Shown: positions 1 through 8,593, counted from the stretch's first letter. The stretch: 64,000 nucleotides of DNA from JAUUZQ01 sp964538375 (GCA_964538375.1 CAZIFQ010000002.1:1-64000); one strand, 5' to 3'. Translations and numbers: made by a program. The notes: a model not told the origin generated them from the sequence alone.

Positions 1-75
1 AAACCTGTGCACTCCTAATTGCGAAAAACTGTGTATTGTTATTTACCGATTACAAGTGTATGTAATGTATATAGT

Positions 76-231
76 TTATAAGTCATTTTTAGCTACACTG
101 CATGTATATAATCCCTTTTCCAGCTTCTCGATTTTCCCCTCATCCTGCAATTTGTTCAAATTATTAAAGATGGTCTTTCTTGACATTGCGTTGTCAAAGT
201 GTTCCTTTATATCTGCTGCTGACACTGATCC
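76..231 (-). pseudogene. degraded winged-helix DNA-binding fragment
   Basis: Reading the minus strand gives an open stretch of 51 codons that ends in TAA at 76-78. It has no start codon and is closed upstream by an in-frame TAA (232-234). The peptide includes VSAADIKEHFD, then SRKTIFNNLNKLQDEGKIEK and a short glycine-containing turn. This resembles the helix-turn-helix and wing of a winged-helix regulator or the tail of a Fic-type protein. The neighbouring minus-strand frame stays open further upstream (to about 415), which would fit a frameshift, but I do not recognise that upstream part. I read this as a gene relic; the fold assignment is by eye only. Confidence 0.35.
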
Positions 232-460
232 TTAGTTTGCGTTTTCTGAGATGTACTTTCATGCTCTTATGTTGGAGCCAATATATGGGACAACAGGAAC
301 AAACCAAAGGATAATAGGCTAATCCTGAATGGGATATCCAGTTTTGATTTAATGTAAATAAATGTGAGTAAAAGAAGAATAGCTGGCCCTCAGAAAATCT
401 TAATCCGGCTCGCAAAATAACATTTATCCTGTATATAACATCTTACTGATTAGCGGACTA

Positions 461-973
461 CTATTTTGGTTCTTCAGCAGCAAATACCTTGTTGATCGCA
501 CCTAATTCTTCATTTTTGGGAATAAGGGCAATACTCCAGAAGGAAATCATCCATTTATCTTCAACTTTTGCTAAAGAATATACATTTCTCAATGGCATAT
601 TCTGAGTATATATCGGAATATAATACTGCTCAACTGCAATTGCAGAATTCCCATCGGGTGCAACCTTTATCACATTGTCTCCAATATGTTTGTATTCAAT
701 TGGAGATTCCGCCAGCATCTCTTTCCATACATCTACAAATTCTTCTTTATTCCAGAATTCTGAAGGGTCGGTTCCGCATGCCAGTGCATCTTCAAGGATA
801 AATGATGCCATGGCATCAACATCCTGCGCCTCCATACCGTTTAGGAATTCCCCTAACATATCCTCAATAGCAGCTTTTTCAGTTTCAATATCAATAGAGA
901 CTTTTTCAGGTGTCTGCTGACAGGCAGTCATAAATACTGCAGCAATGATAAATAAATATAAGTTTTTTTTCAT
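461..973 (-). CDS. NTF2-like (SnoaL/DUF4440-type) lipoprotein
   Basis: This is a predicted lipoprotein of 170 residues. The start is set at the ATG at 973, which gives a clean N-terminus (MKKNLYLFII) and a lipobox FMTAC with the lipidated Cys at residue 18. An upstream start at 1012 would add 13 residues that do not fit a signal peptide. The mature part has alternating helices and strands (AAIEDMLGEFLNGMEAQDVD, then GNSAIAVEQYYIPIY and WMISFWSIALIP) like the cone-shaped NTF2 fold of SnoaL-like and DUF4440 proteins, many of which have no known ligand. It stands alone: the tRNA-Thr lies 227 bases upstream on the same strand. Location is probably a membrane facing the periplasm; function is unknown. 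Confidence 0.7.
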   Translation of the reverse strand: MKKNLYLFIIAAVFMTACQQTPEKVSIDIETEKAAIEDMLGEFLNGMEAQDVDAMASFILEDALACGTDPSEFWNKEEFVDVWKEMLAESPIEYKHIGDNVIKVAPDGNSAIAVEQYYIPIYTQNMPLRNVYSLAKVEDKWMISFWSIALIPKNEELGAINKVFAAEEPK

Positions 974-1199
974 GATGAAGGTTTTAAAGAGTAATTGATT
1001 AGTTTCACACAAGTTACGTCATTGATAGACACGTGTCAACTGATCATCAATACTTATAATGCAATATGTGTTTGTAATTTCTTCATATACAACATGCTGT
1101 CAGCTTCCTCTTAGATCTGGCAGGTAATTATGTGATAATCTCAGGGACAACTAAGGGACAAAAAAAGCCTATGAACTTAATCATTGTCTTTAATTATTG

Positions 1200-1272
1200 A
1201 GCCTCTCAGGGGACTCGAACCCCCGACCTGCTCATTACGAATGAGCTGCTCTACCGACTGAGCTAAAGAGGC
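1200..1272 (-). tRNA. tRNA-Thr (anticodon CGT)
   Basis: The minus strand folds as a full cloverleaf. The acceptor GCCTCTT pairs with GAGAGGC (last pair T-G), the D-arm contains TAGCTCAGTCGGTAGAGCA, the anticodon stem-loop is CTCAT-TCGTAAT-GAG with anticodon CGT, and the T-arm contains GGTTCGAGTCC. The discriminator base is T at 1200 and CCA is not encoded. It reads ACG threonine codons. It lies 77 bases downstream of lysS on the same strand and could be processed from a longer transcript. Confidence 0.95.
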
Positions 1273-1349
1273 TTATTATGGAATACCTAAATTTGTGATA
1301 TTCTCATAGTATTTGCGCTAGATTGAATTGAGATTATTTTCCTTATACT

Positions 1350-3152
1350 TTACACCACCGAAACCCACAATCCTTCATCATTCTTCTCCACCTTAGCGAA
1401 TCCGTTTTTGGTCAGCCCCTTTATAGCCTTATCCCATTTCTTGCCACTTAGTCCGGTTTGTCCTTTTAATTCATTCAGGTCAACAGGTGACTTCTCTTTC
1501 AGAAGATTCAGAACCAGCTTTTCCTCATCTGTCATTTCAATGTCTGAGGTCTCCACGTCTCCCGGTCCCTCGGTTTCCTTGTCCCCCAGTCCCCCAGTCT
1601 CCCCGTCTCCTTGTCTCCCCGTCTCCTTGTCTCCCTGTCTCCCTGCCTCCGGTTTCATTTGCGGGAAAAATAACACATCCTGTATACTTGCATTGTTGGT
1701 CATCAGCATCGCCAGCCGATCCATACCCATGCCCATTCCGGATGTTGGAGGCATGCCATATTCCAGTGCCCTGACAAAGTCCAGGTCAATAAACATGGCT
1801 TCATCATCTCCCTTTTCGGAGAGCTGCATCTGTTCCTTGAAGCGCTCATACTGATCAATTGGGTCGTTTAACTCAGAGTAAGCATTACACAATTCCTTGC
1901 CATTAACCATTAACTCGAATCTTTCAGTTAGCTCAGGATTGTCACGGTGCTTCTTACACAATGGCGACATCTCCACGGGGTAGTCTGTGATAAAGGTTGG
2001 TTGGATAAAATGACTTTCACATTTTTCTCCAAAAATCTCATCAATGATCTTGCCTTTTCCCATGGAATCATCAAGCTCAATATTAAGCTTCTTAGCCACC
2101 GCTCTTAAACCTGTCTCATCCATACCCGAAACATCAATTCCCGTATACTCCTTTATCGCATCAAGCATGGATATACGTTTATAGGGTCGCTTGAAATCAA
2201 TCTCCTGATCACCCACTTGTACCCTGGTTTTTCCATGCAGATCAAGGGCCACTTTTTCAATCATCTCCTCGGTGAAATCCATCATCCAGTTGTAATCCTT
2301 GTAAGCCACATAAATTTCCATTACCGTGAATTCCGGATTATGCGCACGGTCCATCCCTTCATTCCTGAAGTCCTTCGAAAATTCATATACCCCGTCGTAT
2401 CCACCTACGATGAGCCGCTTGAGATAGAGCTCGTTAGCTATTCTCAGGTAGAGTTGCATATCAAGCGTGTTGTGGTGCGTAATGAAAGGTCGTGCTGCAG
2501 CTCCTCCGGGTATGGGCTGAAGAACTGGTGTCTCCACTTCCAGGTAACCTTTGCTATTGTATAGCTCTCTCAGAGAGTTGTAAATTTGCGTCCTTTTCCT
2601 GAAAACCTCCCTGATATCCGGATTAATCGCCAGGTCTACATAGCGCTGGCGATACCTGAATTCCGGATCTGTTACTGTATTGAACGATTTTCCATCCTTC
2701 TCCTTTACAATAGGAAGGGGCCTTATTGATTTACTAAGTAAGGTTAATTCCTGTACATGAACAGTGATCTCACCCATCTGAGTGCGAAAAGCAAAACCTT
2801 TGACACCAATGAAATCACCAATATCGAGCAGACGCTTAAAAATTATATTGTACAAAGTTTTGTCTTCTCCCGGACAAATATCATCTCTCCGCAGATAGAT
2901 TTGCACTCTTCCGGATTCATCTTGTATTTCTGCAAAAGAGGCACTGCCACTTATGCGGCGACTCATGATCCTTCCTGCCAGGGTCATGTCCTTTAATATT
3001 GACTCCTCCTTTTCAAACCTGTCTTTTACCTCCTGGCTCTTATGACTTACTTTAAATTCCGCCGCCGGGTACGGGTCGTATCCGAGTTTGCGGATCTCTG
3101 CAAGAGAATTTCTTCTTATCTGTTCTTGTTCGGAGTGTTCTATCTGACTCAT
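1350..3152 (-). CDS. lysS: lysyl-tRNA synthetase, class II, with C-terminal extension
   Basis: Charges tRNA-Lys with lysine in the cytoplasm. The protein has 600 residues. The N-terminal OB-fold anticodon-binding domain spans about 55-170. The class II catalytic core follows, with motif 2 (FRNEGMDRAHNPEFT) and motif 3 (GMGMGMDRLAML). The core ends near residue 503, close to the end of the E. coli enzyme (about 505 residues). Residues 504-534 are an octapeptide repeat (GRQGDKET type) and 535-600 form a small winged-helix-like domain (TDEEKLVLNLLKEKSPVDLNELKG is its first part). My recollection is that Bacteroidetes LysRS proteins are often longer than the E. coli form, so the end domain may be lineage-typical and the repeat linker the novelty. 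A TATCTTTG promoter element lies 27 bases upstream. Confidence 0.97.
   Translation of the reverse strand: MSQIEHSEQEQIRRNSLAEIRKLGYDPYPAAEFKVSHKSQEVKDRFEKEESILKDMTLAGRIMSRRISGSASFAEIQDESGRVQIYLRRDDICPGEDKTLYNIIFKRLLDIGDFIGVKGFAFRTQMGEITVHVQELTLLSKSIRPLPIVKEKDGKSFNTVTDPEFRYRQRYVDLAINPDIREVFRKRTQIYNSLRELYNSKGYLEVETPVLQPIPGGAAARPFITHHNTLDMQLYLRIANELYLKRLIVGGYDGVYEFSKDFRNEGMDRAHNPEFTVMEIYVAYKDYNWMMDFTEEMIEKVALDLHGKTRVQVGDQEIDFKRPYKRISMLDAIKEYTGIDVSGMDETGLRAVAKKLNIELDDSMGKGKIIDEIFGEKCESHFIQPTFITDYPVEMSPLCKKHRDNPELTERFELMVNGKELCNAYSELNDPIDQYERFKEQMQLSEKGDDEAMFIDLDFVRALEYGMPPTSGMGMGMDRLAMLMTNNASIQDVLFFPQMKPEAGRQGDKETGRQGDGETGGLGDKETEGPGDVETSDIEMTDEEKLVLNLLKEKSPVDLNELKGQTGLSGKKWDKAIKGLTKNGFAKVEKNDEGLWVSVV
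1551..1643. repeat. 8-bp minisatellite inside lysS
   Basis: On the plus strand the DNA is an array of GTCTCC(C/T)(C/T) units of 8 bp, clearest at about 1598-1645 and decaying toward 1555. Because 3 x 8 = 24 bp, it is read in the lysS frame as a degenerate eight-residue repeat (GRQGDKET). It separates the catalytic core from the C-terminal winged-helix-like domain. Confidence 0.85.
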
Positions 3153-3178
3153 TGAATTGACTAATTATAATGACGGTG

Positions 3179-3186
3179 CAAAGATA
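3179..3186 (-). promoter_or_regulatory. candidate -7 promoter element of lysS
   Basis: The minus strand reads TATCTTTG, a full match to the Bacteroidetes -7 consensus TAnnTTTG, 27 bases before the lysS start. No convincing TTTG -33 box is present; the expected place is inside the 18-bp repeat array. Confidence 0.5.
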
Positions 3187-3193
3187 GTAAAAA

Positions 3194-3247
3194 AGTGCCT
3201 TGAGTACTTAGAGTGCCTTGAGTACTTGGAGTGCCTTAAGTACTTGG
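3194..3247. repeat. tandem 18-bp repeat (three copies)
   Basis: Three adjacent copies of AGTGCCTTGAGTACTTGG, at 3194-3211, 3212-3229 and 3230-3247, differ at one or two positions. The array sits in the divergent spacer between lysS and recJ, just upstream of the lysS -7 element. A fourth copy lies at 3320-3337 and a related copy in opposite orientation at 8594-8620. Confidence 0.9.
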
Positions 3248-3300
3248 AGTTGGAGAAGTAATGAAAAAAAATGTGTTGGAGTCCGATAATTGAGCAACTC

Positions 3301-3345
3301 ATCACATTAAGGAGTAGGAAGTGCCTTGAGTACTCGAAGTACTCA
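3301..3345. repeat. dispersed spacer repeat, copy 1
   Basis: The stretch combines ATCACATTAAGG, GTAGGA and the 18-bp unit AGTGCCTTGAGTACTCGA. The same order of blocks is found on the opposite strand at 8594-8648 upstream of purE, so this is a dispersed intergenic element, not only a local tandem array. Confidence 0.75.
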
Positions 3346-3387
3346 AAAGAAAAGTAAACATAGCTCACTAAAGCTGAACAATAATGC

Positions 3388-3395
3388 TAATTTTG
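3388..3395 (+). promoter_or_regulatory. candidate -7 promoter element of recJ
   Basis: TAATTTTG matches TAnnTTTG and ends 13 bases before the recJ ATG, which would give a very short leader. No clear TTTG is seen at the expected upstream distance. Confidence 0.4.
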
Positions 3396-3408
3396 TCTCT
3401 TACTATAA

Positions 3409-5124
3409 ATGTATAAAAACTGGGTCATAAAATCACAGGGAGCCGAAGCGGAAACAACCGCTCTCAGCAGGTCACTCGGCGTAGCCAAGCCCCTGGCAAA
3501 CCTCCTTGTACAAAGGGGTATACGGACTTTTGATGATGCAAAATCCTTTTTTCGTCCCGACCTGAATGATCTTCACGATCCCTTCTTAATGAAGGATATG
3601 GACCTGGCAGTTGAACGCATTGAAGCGGCCAAAACTAACAATGAAAAGGTACTCGTTTACGGCGACTACGACGTGGACGGAACCACGGCCGTTTCCCTGA
3701 TATATTCCTTTCTGAAAGATCATTTTGCTGAGATTGATTATTACATTCCTAACAGGTATTCAGAAGGTTATGGGGTGTCAAAAGAAGGTATCGATTATGC
3801 AGCTAAAAATGGTTTTAGTCTTGTCATTGCTCTCGATTGTGGAATCAAAGCAGTAGACAGGGTTGCCTATGCAAAATCGCTGGGAGTAGACTTCATTATC
3901 TGTGATCATCACAATCCCGGAGACTCATTGCCAGGTGCAAGTGCAGTACTGGATTCAAAGCGTGCAGATTGCTCTTATCCCTTTAATGAACTGTCCGGTT
4001 GCGGTGTTGGGTTCAAACTGATACAGGCCATGGCTCAAAAATTAGATCTTGGCTTTGAAGCAGTAAGACCTTTCCTTGACCTGGTTGTGTTAAGTATTGC
4101 CTCAGATATTGTTCCAATTACGGGAGAAAACCGGATACTCGCATACTACGGATTGCAGCAATTGAATAAAGCTCCAAGAACAGGACTGAAGGCCATCATC
4201 AATATCTGCGGTATAAGTCAGAAAGAAATTACGATTGAAGATATCGTTTTCAAATTGGGACCACGCATCAATGCAGCCGGAAGAATGGAGTCAGGAAAAA
4301 TGGCGGTTGACCTGTTAACCAGCCAGGAGGATGCCGAGGCCCTGGAGTCCAGTAAAAACATCAATATTATCAATACCGAACGCCGCGATGTGGATACATC
4401 CATCACGAAGCAGGCCATTGATATGATAAAGACAGATAAATCACTTCAGGATAAAAAGGCAACGATCCTTTATAACCCGGATTGGCACAAGGGAGTGATT
4501 GGTATTGTGGCCTCTCGTCTGCTTGAAACATACTATCGTCCAACTATTATTCTGACAAAATCAAACGGATTCGCAACTGGCTCAGCCAGGTCGGTAAATG
4601 GATTTGATCTCTACCAGGCCGTTGATGCTTGCAGCGATCTGCTGGAGAATTTTGGGGGTCATAAATATGCGGCTGGACTTACCATGAAGGTGAGTAACAT
4701 CAAAGAGTTTACCCAGCGTTTTTACGCCTACGTTGAAGAGAATATCCACCCCGATCAGTTAGTGCCGGTGGTGGAGATCGATACAGAGATCCAACTACAG
4801 GATATTGATGATAAATTTGTGCGAGTATTGCAACAGTTCCAACCCTTCGGACCAGAAAATATGGCTCCGGTATTTCTCACTGAAAATGTGGGTGATAACG
4901 GATACGGTAAAAAAGTTGGTGGTGGGGGCGAGCACCTGAAGCTTAACCTTGTGCAGGAGTTAAATCCATATCACGTATTTCCGGCCATCGCATTTCAGCA
5001 AGGAAAGAAATTCGAAAAGATGCAGGGTGGCAAGGGCTTCGACATCTGCTATTCCGTGGAAGAAAATGAATTCAAAGGACACGTTACAACCCAACTCAAT
5101 ATTAGGGATATAAAATTCGATTAA
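3409..5124 (+). CDS. recJ: single-stranded-DNA-specific exonuclease RecJ
   Basis: A 5'-3' exonuclease acting on single-stranded DNA in recombination, mismatch repair and base-excision repair. The 571-residue length is normal for the family. The DHH phosphoesterase core shows VYGDYDVDGTTA near residue 85 and the metal-binding ICDHHNPG near 165. The DHHA1 part carries GHKYAAGLTM near 424 and an OB-like C-terminal domain follows. The ATG at 3409 gives the usual N-terminus (MYKNWVIKS). The stop overlaps the stop of the convergent gene at 5121. It is divergent from lysS across a 256-base spacer with repeats. Confidence 0.97.
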   Translation: MYKNWVIKSQGAEAETTALSRSLGVAKPLANLLVQRGIRTFDDAKSFFRPDLNDLHDPFLMKDMDLAVERIEAAKTNNEKVLVYGDYDVDGTTAVSLIYSFLKDHFAEIDYYIPNRYSEGYGVSKEGIDYAAKNGFSLVIALDCGIKAVDRVAYAKSLGVDFIICDHHNPGDSLPGASAVLDSKRADCSYPFNELSGCGVGFKLIQAMAQKLDLGFEAVRPFLDLVVLSIASDIVPITGENRILAYYGLQQLNKAPRTGLKAIINICGISQKEITIEDIVFKLGPRINAAGRMESGKMAVDLLTSQEDAEALESSKNINIINTERRDVDTSITKQAIDMIKTDKSLQDKKATILYNPDWHKGVIGIVASRLLETYYRPTIILTKSNGFATGSARSVNGFDLYQAVDACSDLLENFGGHKYAAGLTMKVSNIKEFTQRFYAYVEENIHPDQLVPVVEIDTEIQLQDIDDKFVRVLQQFQPFGPENMAPVFLTENVGDNGYGKKVGGGGEHLKLNLVQELNPYHVFPAIAFQQGKKFEKMQGGKGFDICYSVEENEFKGHVTTQLNIRDIKFD

Positions 5125-7121
5125 AACGTCAGCTGTAGCTGAAATTCGATATCGAATACCTGATCGCCATCACGGATTTCTACCCCTGAACCAGTCTCCC
5201 ATTTATCTGAATAATGAATGTGTCCCAGCCTGCATCTGAGGCTTATCCACCTGCTAAATTTGCTGCTGATGACAAGCGTATTTTTTAAACCCGTGCGATA
5301 ATAGGAGGGAAACAAAAAACTGTATCTCAAGCCGGGCTCGTAGCAATATATCCGATTATCCCAGGAATCTATATCGAAAAGAAGAATCCTGTATGTCATA
5401 GATAACCAGTCGCTAGACTTAACCTTAACCTGTTGATACATGAGGAATCCATAGTCTTTCTTTCCTGAGACGGCCAACGCTGTTCTTCCTGAAAGTGTAA
5501 AATTTTCAGTGACAACATATGAATAATGTAAGCGCCATTGCTCCCTGGTTTTTATTGTCGTTATTTTTGTTCCCGGTGAATTTCGCAGGGCATCAACTTC
5601 CCTGCTTTTGATGCTATACTTTGCAGTGATTTCCTGACCGCCTTTGAATTTGTAGGTGAATTCTACTTTGCTTCTGTAATTGAAACCCGGAGTAGACAAA
5701 TAGTAGGAAGCCGCCGGAAAATAACAAACATCATTGTCCAGCATAATTTTTGCATTCCTGAAGGGGATGATGAGCAACCCTGTGTTCAGACCAATCTCGT
5801 TATTTATTTCTGAGCCCGTTCCATAGGCCCCTGGAATCTGACTGGTGAAGTCCGGGTTGTAATAGCGAAATGAGGAATACATGGAGAGCGCTGGATTTAA
5901 CTCAATATTACCGCCTATCAATAGCGCAGGAGTAAGTTCTTCATTGATGGCATATTCTCCATAAACTTCAAATTTCTCTCCATAAGCAATGGCATATACC
6001 GATAGGTTCCCTGAAGTGTTTTTTGCTTTGGTGATGAATGGGACTGAATCTCTCAGAACCTTAGTGGTTTTCATTTTAGATCCGGAGGCAGATATTCCAT
6101 AGTTTACATGGAGATGATTCCTGTTGAGGGATATTCCTGCAGCATGTTGCCATGCCAGATCTCTTCCATTTAACTCTGAAGCGGTTCTGTGCAAACCAGT
6201 TTCCCGTTTTGCTTCAAGTAAATTGTTAGTTTGGTTTGAATCCTTCATACCAAACAGGGAAATATCTTCAAGTTTACAAGAGTAGAAGCCGGTGCAACTC
6301 CACTTTTTTATTCCAATCTCCGCCAGAACACCCCTGTAATAATTATACTCCGCAGTGGAGGCCTTTGGTTTGGACCAGGAGGTTCTAAAACCATTCAGCT
6401 GCACTCCGTTTCCGTTGCTGTTGAATCCCAATCCATGTACCAATCCTATTCCGGTGTGAATTCCGAAATTGCCAAGCGTAAGGTTTTTCAGAATCTTCCC
6501 TGGTGCATATCTGAAATAGCCAGTGGTATGTTCCGGTTTTTTGTTTTGAAACATTCTTTCTCCAGCATCCTTTTCATAGGCAACACCTAGCGTGATATTC
6601 TTTCCAATTTCGTATTTGAAACGACTACTTATCTTGAACGGTGATCCGGGAAAAGCAGGTTGTATTGAATCATTGGATAGATAAGCCTTGGATTCAGGAA
6701 ACTTCTGCTGAATATTCGTTAATACCATTCCCTTACTGTTCTTGTGTTTTTTATTTGGAGATTCTTCCTCTTCGAAAACTACCAGGTATTGGATGTTCAC
6801 CAGGAAGCTCTTTTTAAAACCGGGTATAGTTGCCAGTTCATATATGCTAAAGAAAGGTCCGTAATCCTGGAGGTGTTTAAGAATTCCAAAAACCTGGTAT
6901 GGAGTGAAAAGTCCACAATCAAGCAGCTTTTGCTCATTGCACGAATTCAGGTTAACAGGATTTTGGAGAAGCTCCTGAATTGTTTCCTGTAAATCCAGTG
7001 TGCCCCGTTCATTATCATTTTCAACCGCTAAGGAAGTAAGGGTTTCTAATAGCATATCTTCCTGCGCTACTAAAAGGACGGAGCATCCTGCGAAAAGTGA
7101 TATGAGGAGAAGTTTTCTCAT
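5121..7121 (-). CDS. helix-hairpin-helix protein with predicted outer-membrane beta-barrel
   Basis: A protein of 666 residues with a signal peptide (MRKLLLISLFAGCSVLLVAQ). Residues about 40-115 contain two helix-hairpin-helix-like segments: NPVNLNSCNEQKLLDCGLF, then a segment with IYELATIPGF. These resemble ComEA-type HHH modules, which elsewhere bind DNA. From about 130 to the C-terminus the sequence is rich in alternating aromatic/polar beta-strands and ends in Phe (FDIEFQLQLTF), as expected for an outer-membrane barrel. This combination recurs in Bacteroidetes with no established role to my knowledge. It overlaps the upstream gene by 4 bases (ATGA), implying translational coupling. Whether the HHH part touches DNA in the periplasm is open. 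Confidence 0.75.
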   Translation of the reverse strand: MRKLLLISLFAGCSVLLVAQEDMLLETLTSLAVENDNERGTLDLQETIQELLQNPVNLNSCNEQKLLDCGLFTPYQVFGILKHLQDYGPFFSIYELATIPGFKKSFLVNIQYLVVFEEEESPNKKHKNSKGMVLTNIQQKFPESKAYLSNDSIQPAFPGSPFKISSRFKYEIGKNITLGVAYEKDAGERMFQNKKPEHTTGYFRYAPGKILKNLTLGNFGIHTGIGLVHGLGFNSNGNGVQLNGFRTSWSKPKASTAEYNYYRGVLAEIGIKKWSCTGFYSCKLEDISLFGMKDSNQTNNLLEAKRETGLHRTASELNGRDLAWQHAAGISLNRNHLHVNYGISASGSKMKTTKVLRDSVPFITKAKNTSGNLSVYAIAYGEKFEVYGEYAINEELTPALLIGGNIELNPALSMYSSFRYYNPDFTSQIPGAYGTGSEINNEIGLNTGLLIIPFRNAKIMLDNDVCYFPAASYYLSTPGFNYRSKVEFTYKFKGGQEITAKYSIKSREVDALRNSPGTKITTIKTREQWRLHYSYVVTENFTLSGRTALAVSGKKDYGFLMYQQVKVKSSDWLSMTYRILLFDIDSWDNRIYCYEPGLRYSFLFPSYYRTGLKNTLVISSKFSRWISLRCRLGHIHYSDKWETGSGVEIRDGDQVFDIEFQLQLTF

Positions 7122-7960
7122 TTACCAGCAGGATAAGTGACGGTCAGGGCGGGTATGACCCCACACCTGGTGGAGTATGCCATAGCAAAAGCAACGGAAA
7201 CTGGTGCAAAGACGATTTCTGTTCCAAAGGAGAGCCACATGGGATTGGAGCGATAGCCCGCACGTAATACCAGCTTATCAACGCATTGGTAATCTGCAGC
7301 TATGTGAATTTGTAAACCCGATGCTGAGTGATAAGATATTTCACTTAGAAGAAAGGAAGATGCATAGATTTCTTTTCGAAGGCCGAAGGTGATGATTGAA
7401 GGGAAAATGCTGCCGTAAGCCGGGTAGTTGCTTATCGTTACCGGATTGATAATATGTGCTGCCAGAAGAGTTGACTTACTGACTTTAACAACTACTCCAC
7501 CGGAAAAACCTATGGCCCTTAGATAGCTCAACTCACCTTGCGAAATAGTATTGTAATACCTGAATCCTACTCCTGCGAGAATTATTTCTGAAAGTTTCAG
7601 CCCATAGCCAAGTGAAGAATTTACTTGCTGGTATCCAGGAATTCCATACTGCTGTAATTCGATATGCATATTCCCGGGGAAGAGCGGAAATTGCATACTG
7701 ACTGAGCTTACTCCAAGTTCCTTGATCACAAATGGACGAACATGTGAAACCTGGAATATTGTTGAACTCTCGTAACCGAGAATTGCCTCATTGTATATTC
7801 CTGCCTGGCCTCCGGCACCGATAGAATAGCACCCGGCTAGGGCAATACTCGCCGCATCTGTGTTGTACAACTGAGCATAGCACCCCGGAAATAGAGACAA
7901 AAAAAAGACCGGGATGATTCCCAGTCTTCTCAATGTCCATTGTTTAGATGGACTTTTCAT
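7118..7960 (-). CDS. PorV/PorQ-like outer-membrane beta-barrel protein
   Basis: A protein of 280 residues with a signal peptide ending near CYAQ (about residue 29). Then comes a pattern typical of FadL/PorV/PorQ-like barrels of Bacteroidetes: NTDAASIALAGCYSIGAGGQ, a glycine-rich N-terminal hatch-like segment, followed by regular amphipathic strands (LVLRAGYRSNPMWLSFGTEI). Its stop overlaps the start of the HHH-barrel gene by 4 bases, so the two proteins are probably made together and may work as an outer-membrane pair. purE lies 77 bases upstream on the same strand. Family assignment is by overall pattern, so PorV or PorQ function should not be assumed. Confidence 0.65.
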   Translation of the reverse strand: MKSPSKQWTLRRLGIIPVFFLSLFPGCYAQLYNTDAASIALAGCYSIGAGGQAGIYNEAILGYESSTIFQVSHVRPFVIKELGVSSVSMQFPLFPGNMHIELQQYGIPGYQQVNSSLGYGLKLSEIILAGVGFRYYNTISQGELSYLRAIGFSGGVVVKVSKSTLLAAHIINPVTISNYPAYGSIFPSIITFGLRKEIYASSFLLSEISYHSASGLQIHIAADYQCVDKLVLRAGYRSNPMWLSFGTEIVFAPVSVAFAMAYSTRCGVIPALTVTYPAGK

Positions 7961-7972
7961 ATTGTTTGTATT

Positions 7973-8011
7973 AATGAGTCAATGAGTTAATGAGTCAATG
8001 AGTCAATGAGC
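7973..8011. repeat. 8-bp tandem repeat AATGAGTC
   Basis: About 4.5 copies of AATGAGT(C/T) lie end to end in the 77-base spacer between purE and the PorV-like gene. The 8-bp period equals that of the array inside lysS. Confidence 0.9.
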
Positions 8012-8037
8012 AATTGTATTCAATAAATAGATGCTTT

Positions 8038-8550
8038 TTAGTTCGTTTTAAACTTAAACTTCACTTCTTTCAGCTCCTCATTCGCTTTCACGATCTTTGT
8101 TTCCAGTCCTGCTTTATAAGTTTTTACTTTTTCAAGTATGTCTTCATCACCTGTAGCCAGGATTTGTGCAGCCAGTATTCCTGCATTTTGTGCACCATCG
8201 ATTCCAACCGTTGCAACTGGTATTCCAGGAGGCATTTGTACTATGGAAAGCAGTGAATCCCATCCATCTAATGATATGGATGCCTTGATAGGCACTCCGA
8301 TTACCGGGATAGGAGTGAGTGCTGCAATTACACCAGGTAGATGTGCTGCTCCACCTGCCCCAGCTATTACCACTCGTATTCCACGTCCGTATGCTCCACG
8401 TGCAAAGTCCATGGCCTGTTGCGGTGTGCGGTGTGCAGACAATGCATTGATTTCGAATGGAATTTCAAATTCGTCGAGGATCTTTGCTGCCTTCTCCATG
8501 ATGGGCAGATCAGATGTGGATCCCATTATAATACTTACTCTTGGTGTCAT
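8038..8550 (-). CDS. purE: 5-(carboxyamino)imidazole ribonucleotide mutase
   Basis: Converts N5-CAIR to CAIR in purine biosynthesis. The protein has 170 residues, normal for class I PurE. The N-terminus MTPRVSIIMGSTSDLPIMEKA carries the GSxSD nucleotide-binding loop. The AGGAAHLPGVIAALTPIPVI stretch follows near residue 65, with SLDGWDSLLSIVQMPPGIPV near 91. No purK is in the window. The upstream spacer (8551-8960) holds a dispersed repeat and AT palindromes. Confidence 0.97.
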   Translation of the reverse strand: MTPRVSIIMGSTSDLPIMEKAAKILDEFEIPFEINALSAHRTPQQAMDFARGAYGRGIRVVIAGAGGAAHLPGVIAALTPIPVIGVPIKASISLDGWDSLLSIVQMPPGIPVATVGIDGAQNAGILAAQILATGDEDILEKVKTYKAGLETKIVKANEELKEVKFKFKTN

Positions 8551-8593
8551 AGTGTTTAGCGTTTAAAGTTCAGCGTTCAGCGATCAATAGCTT

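Noticed and set aside
1408..1854. Plus-strand ORF rich in Pro/Ser opposite lysS
   Set aside because: It is the reverse reading of the lysS minisatellite and flanking conserved codons; no signal peptide or promoter.
3194..3337. Short CRISPR-like array
   Set aside because: The 18-bp units are directly adjacent with no unique spacers, and no cas gene is present.
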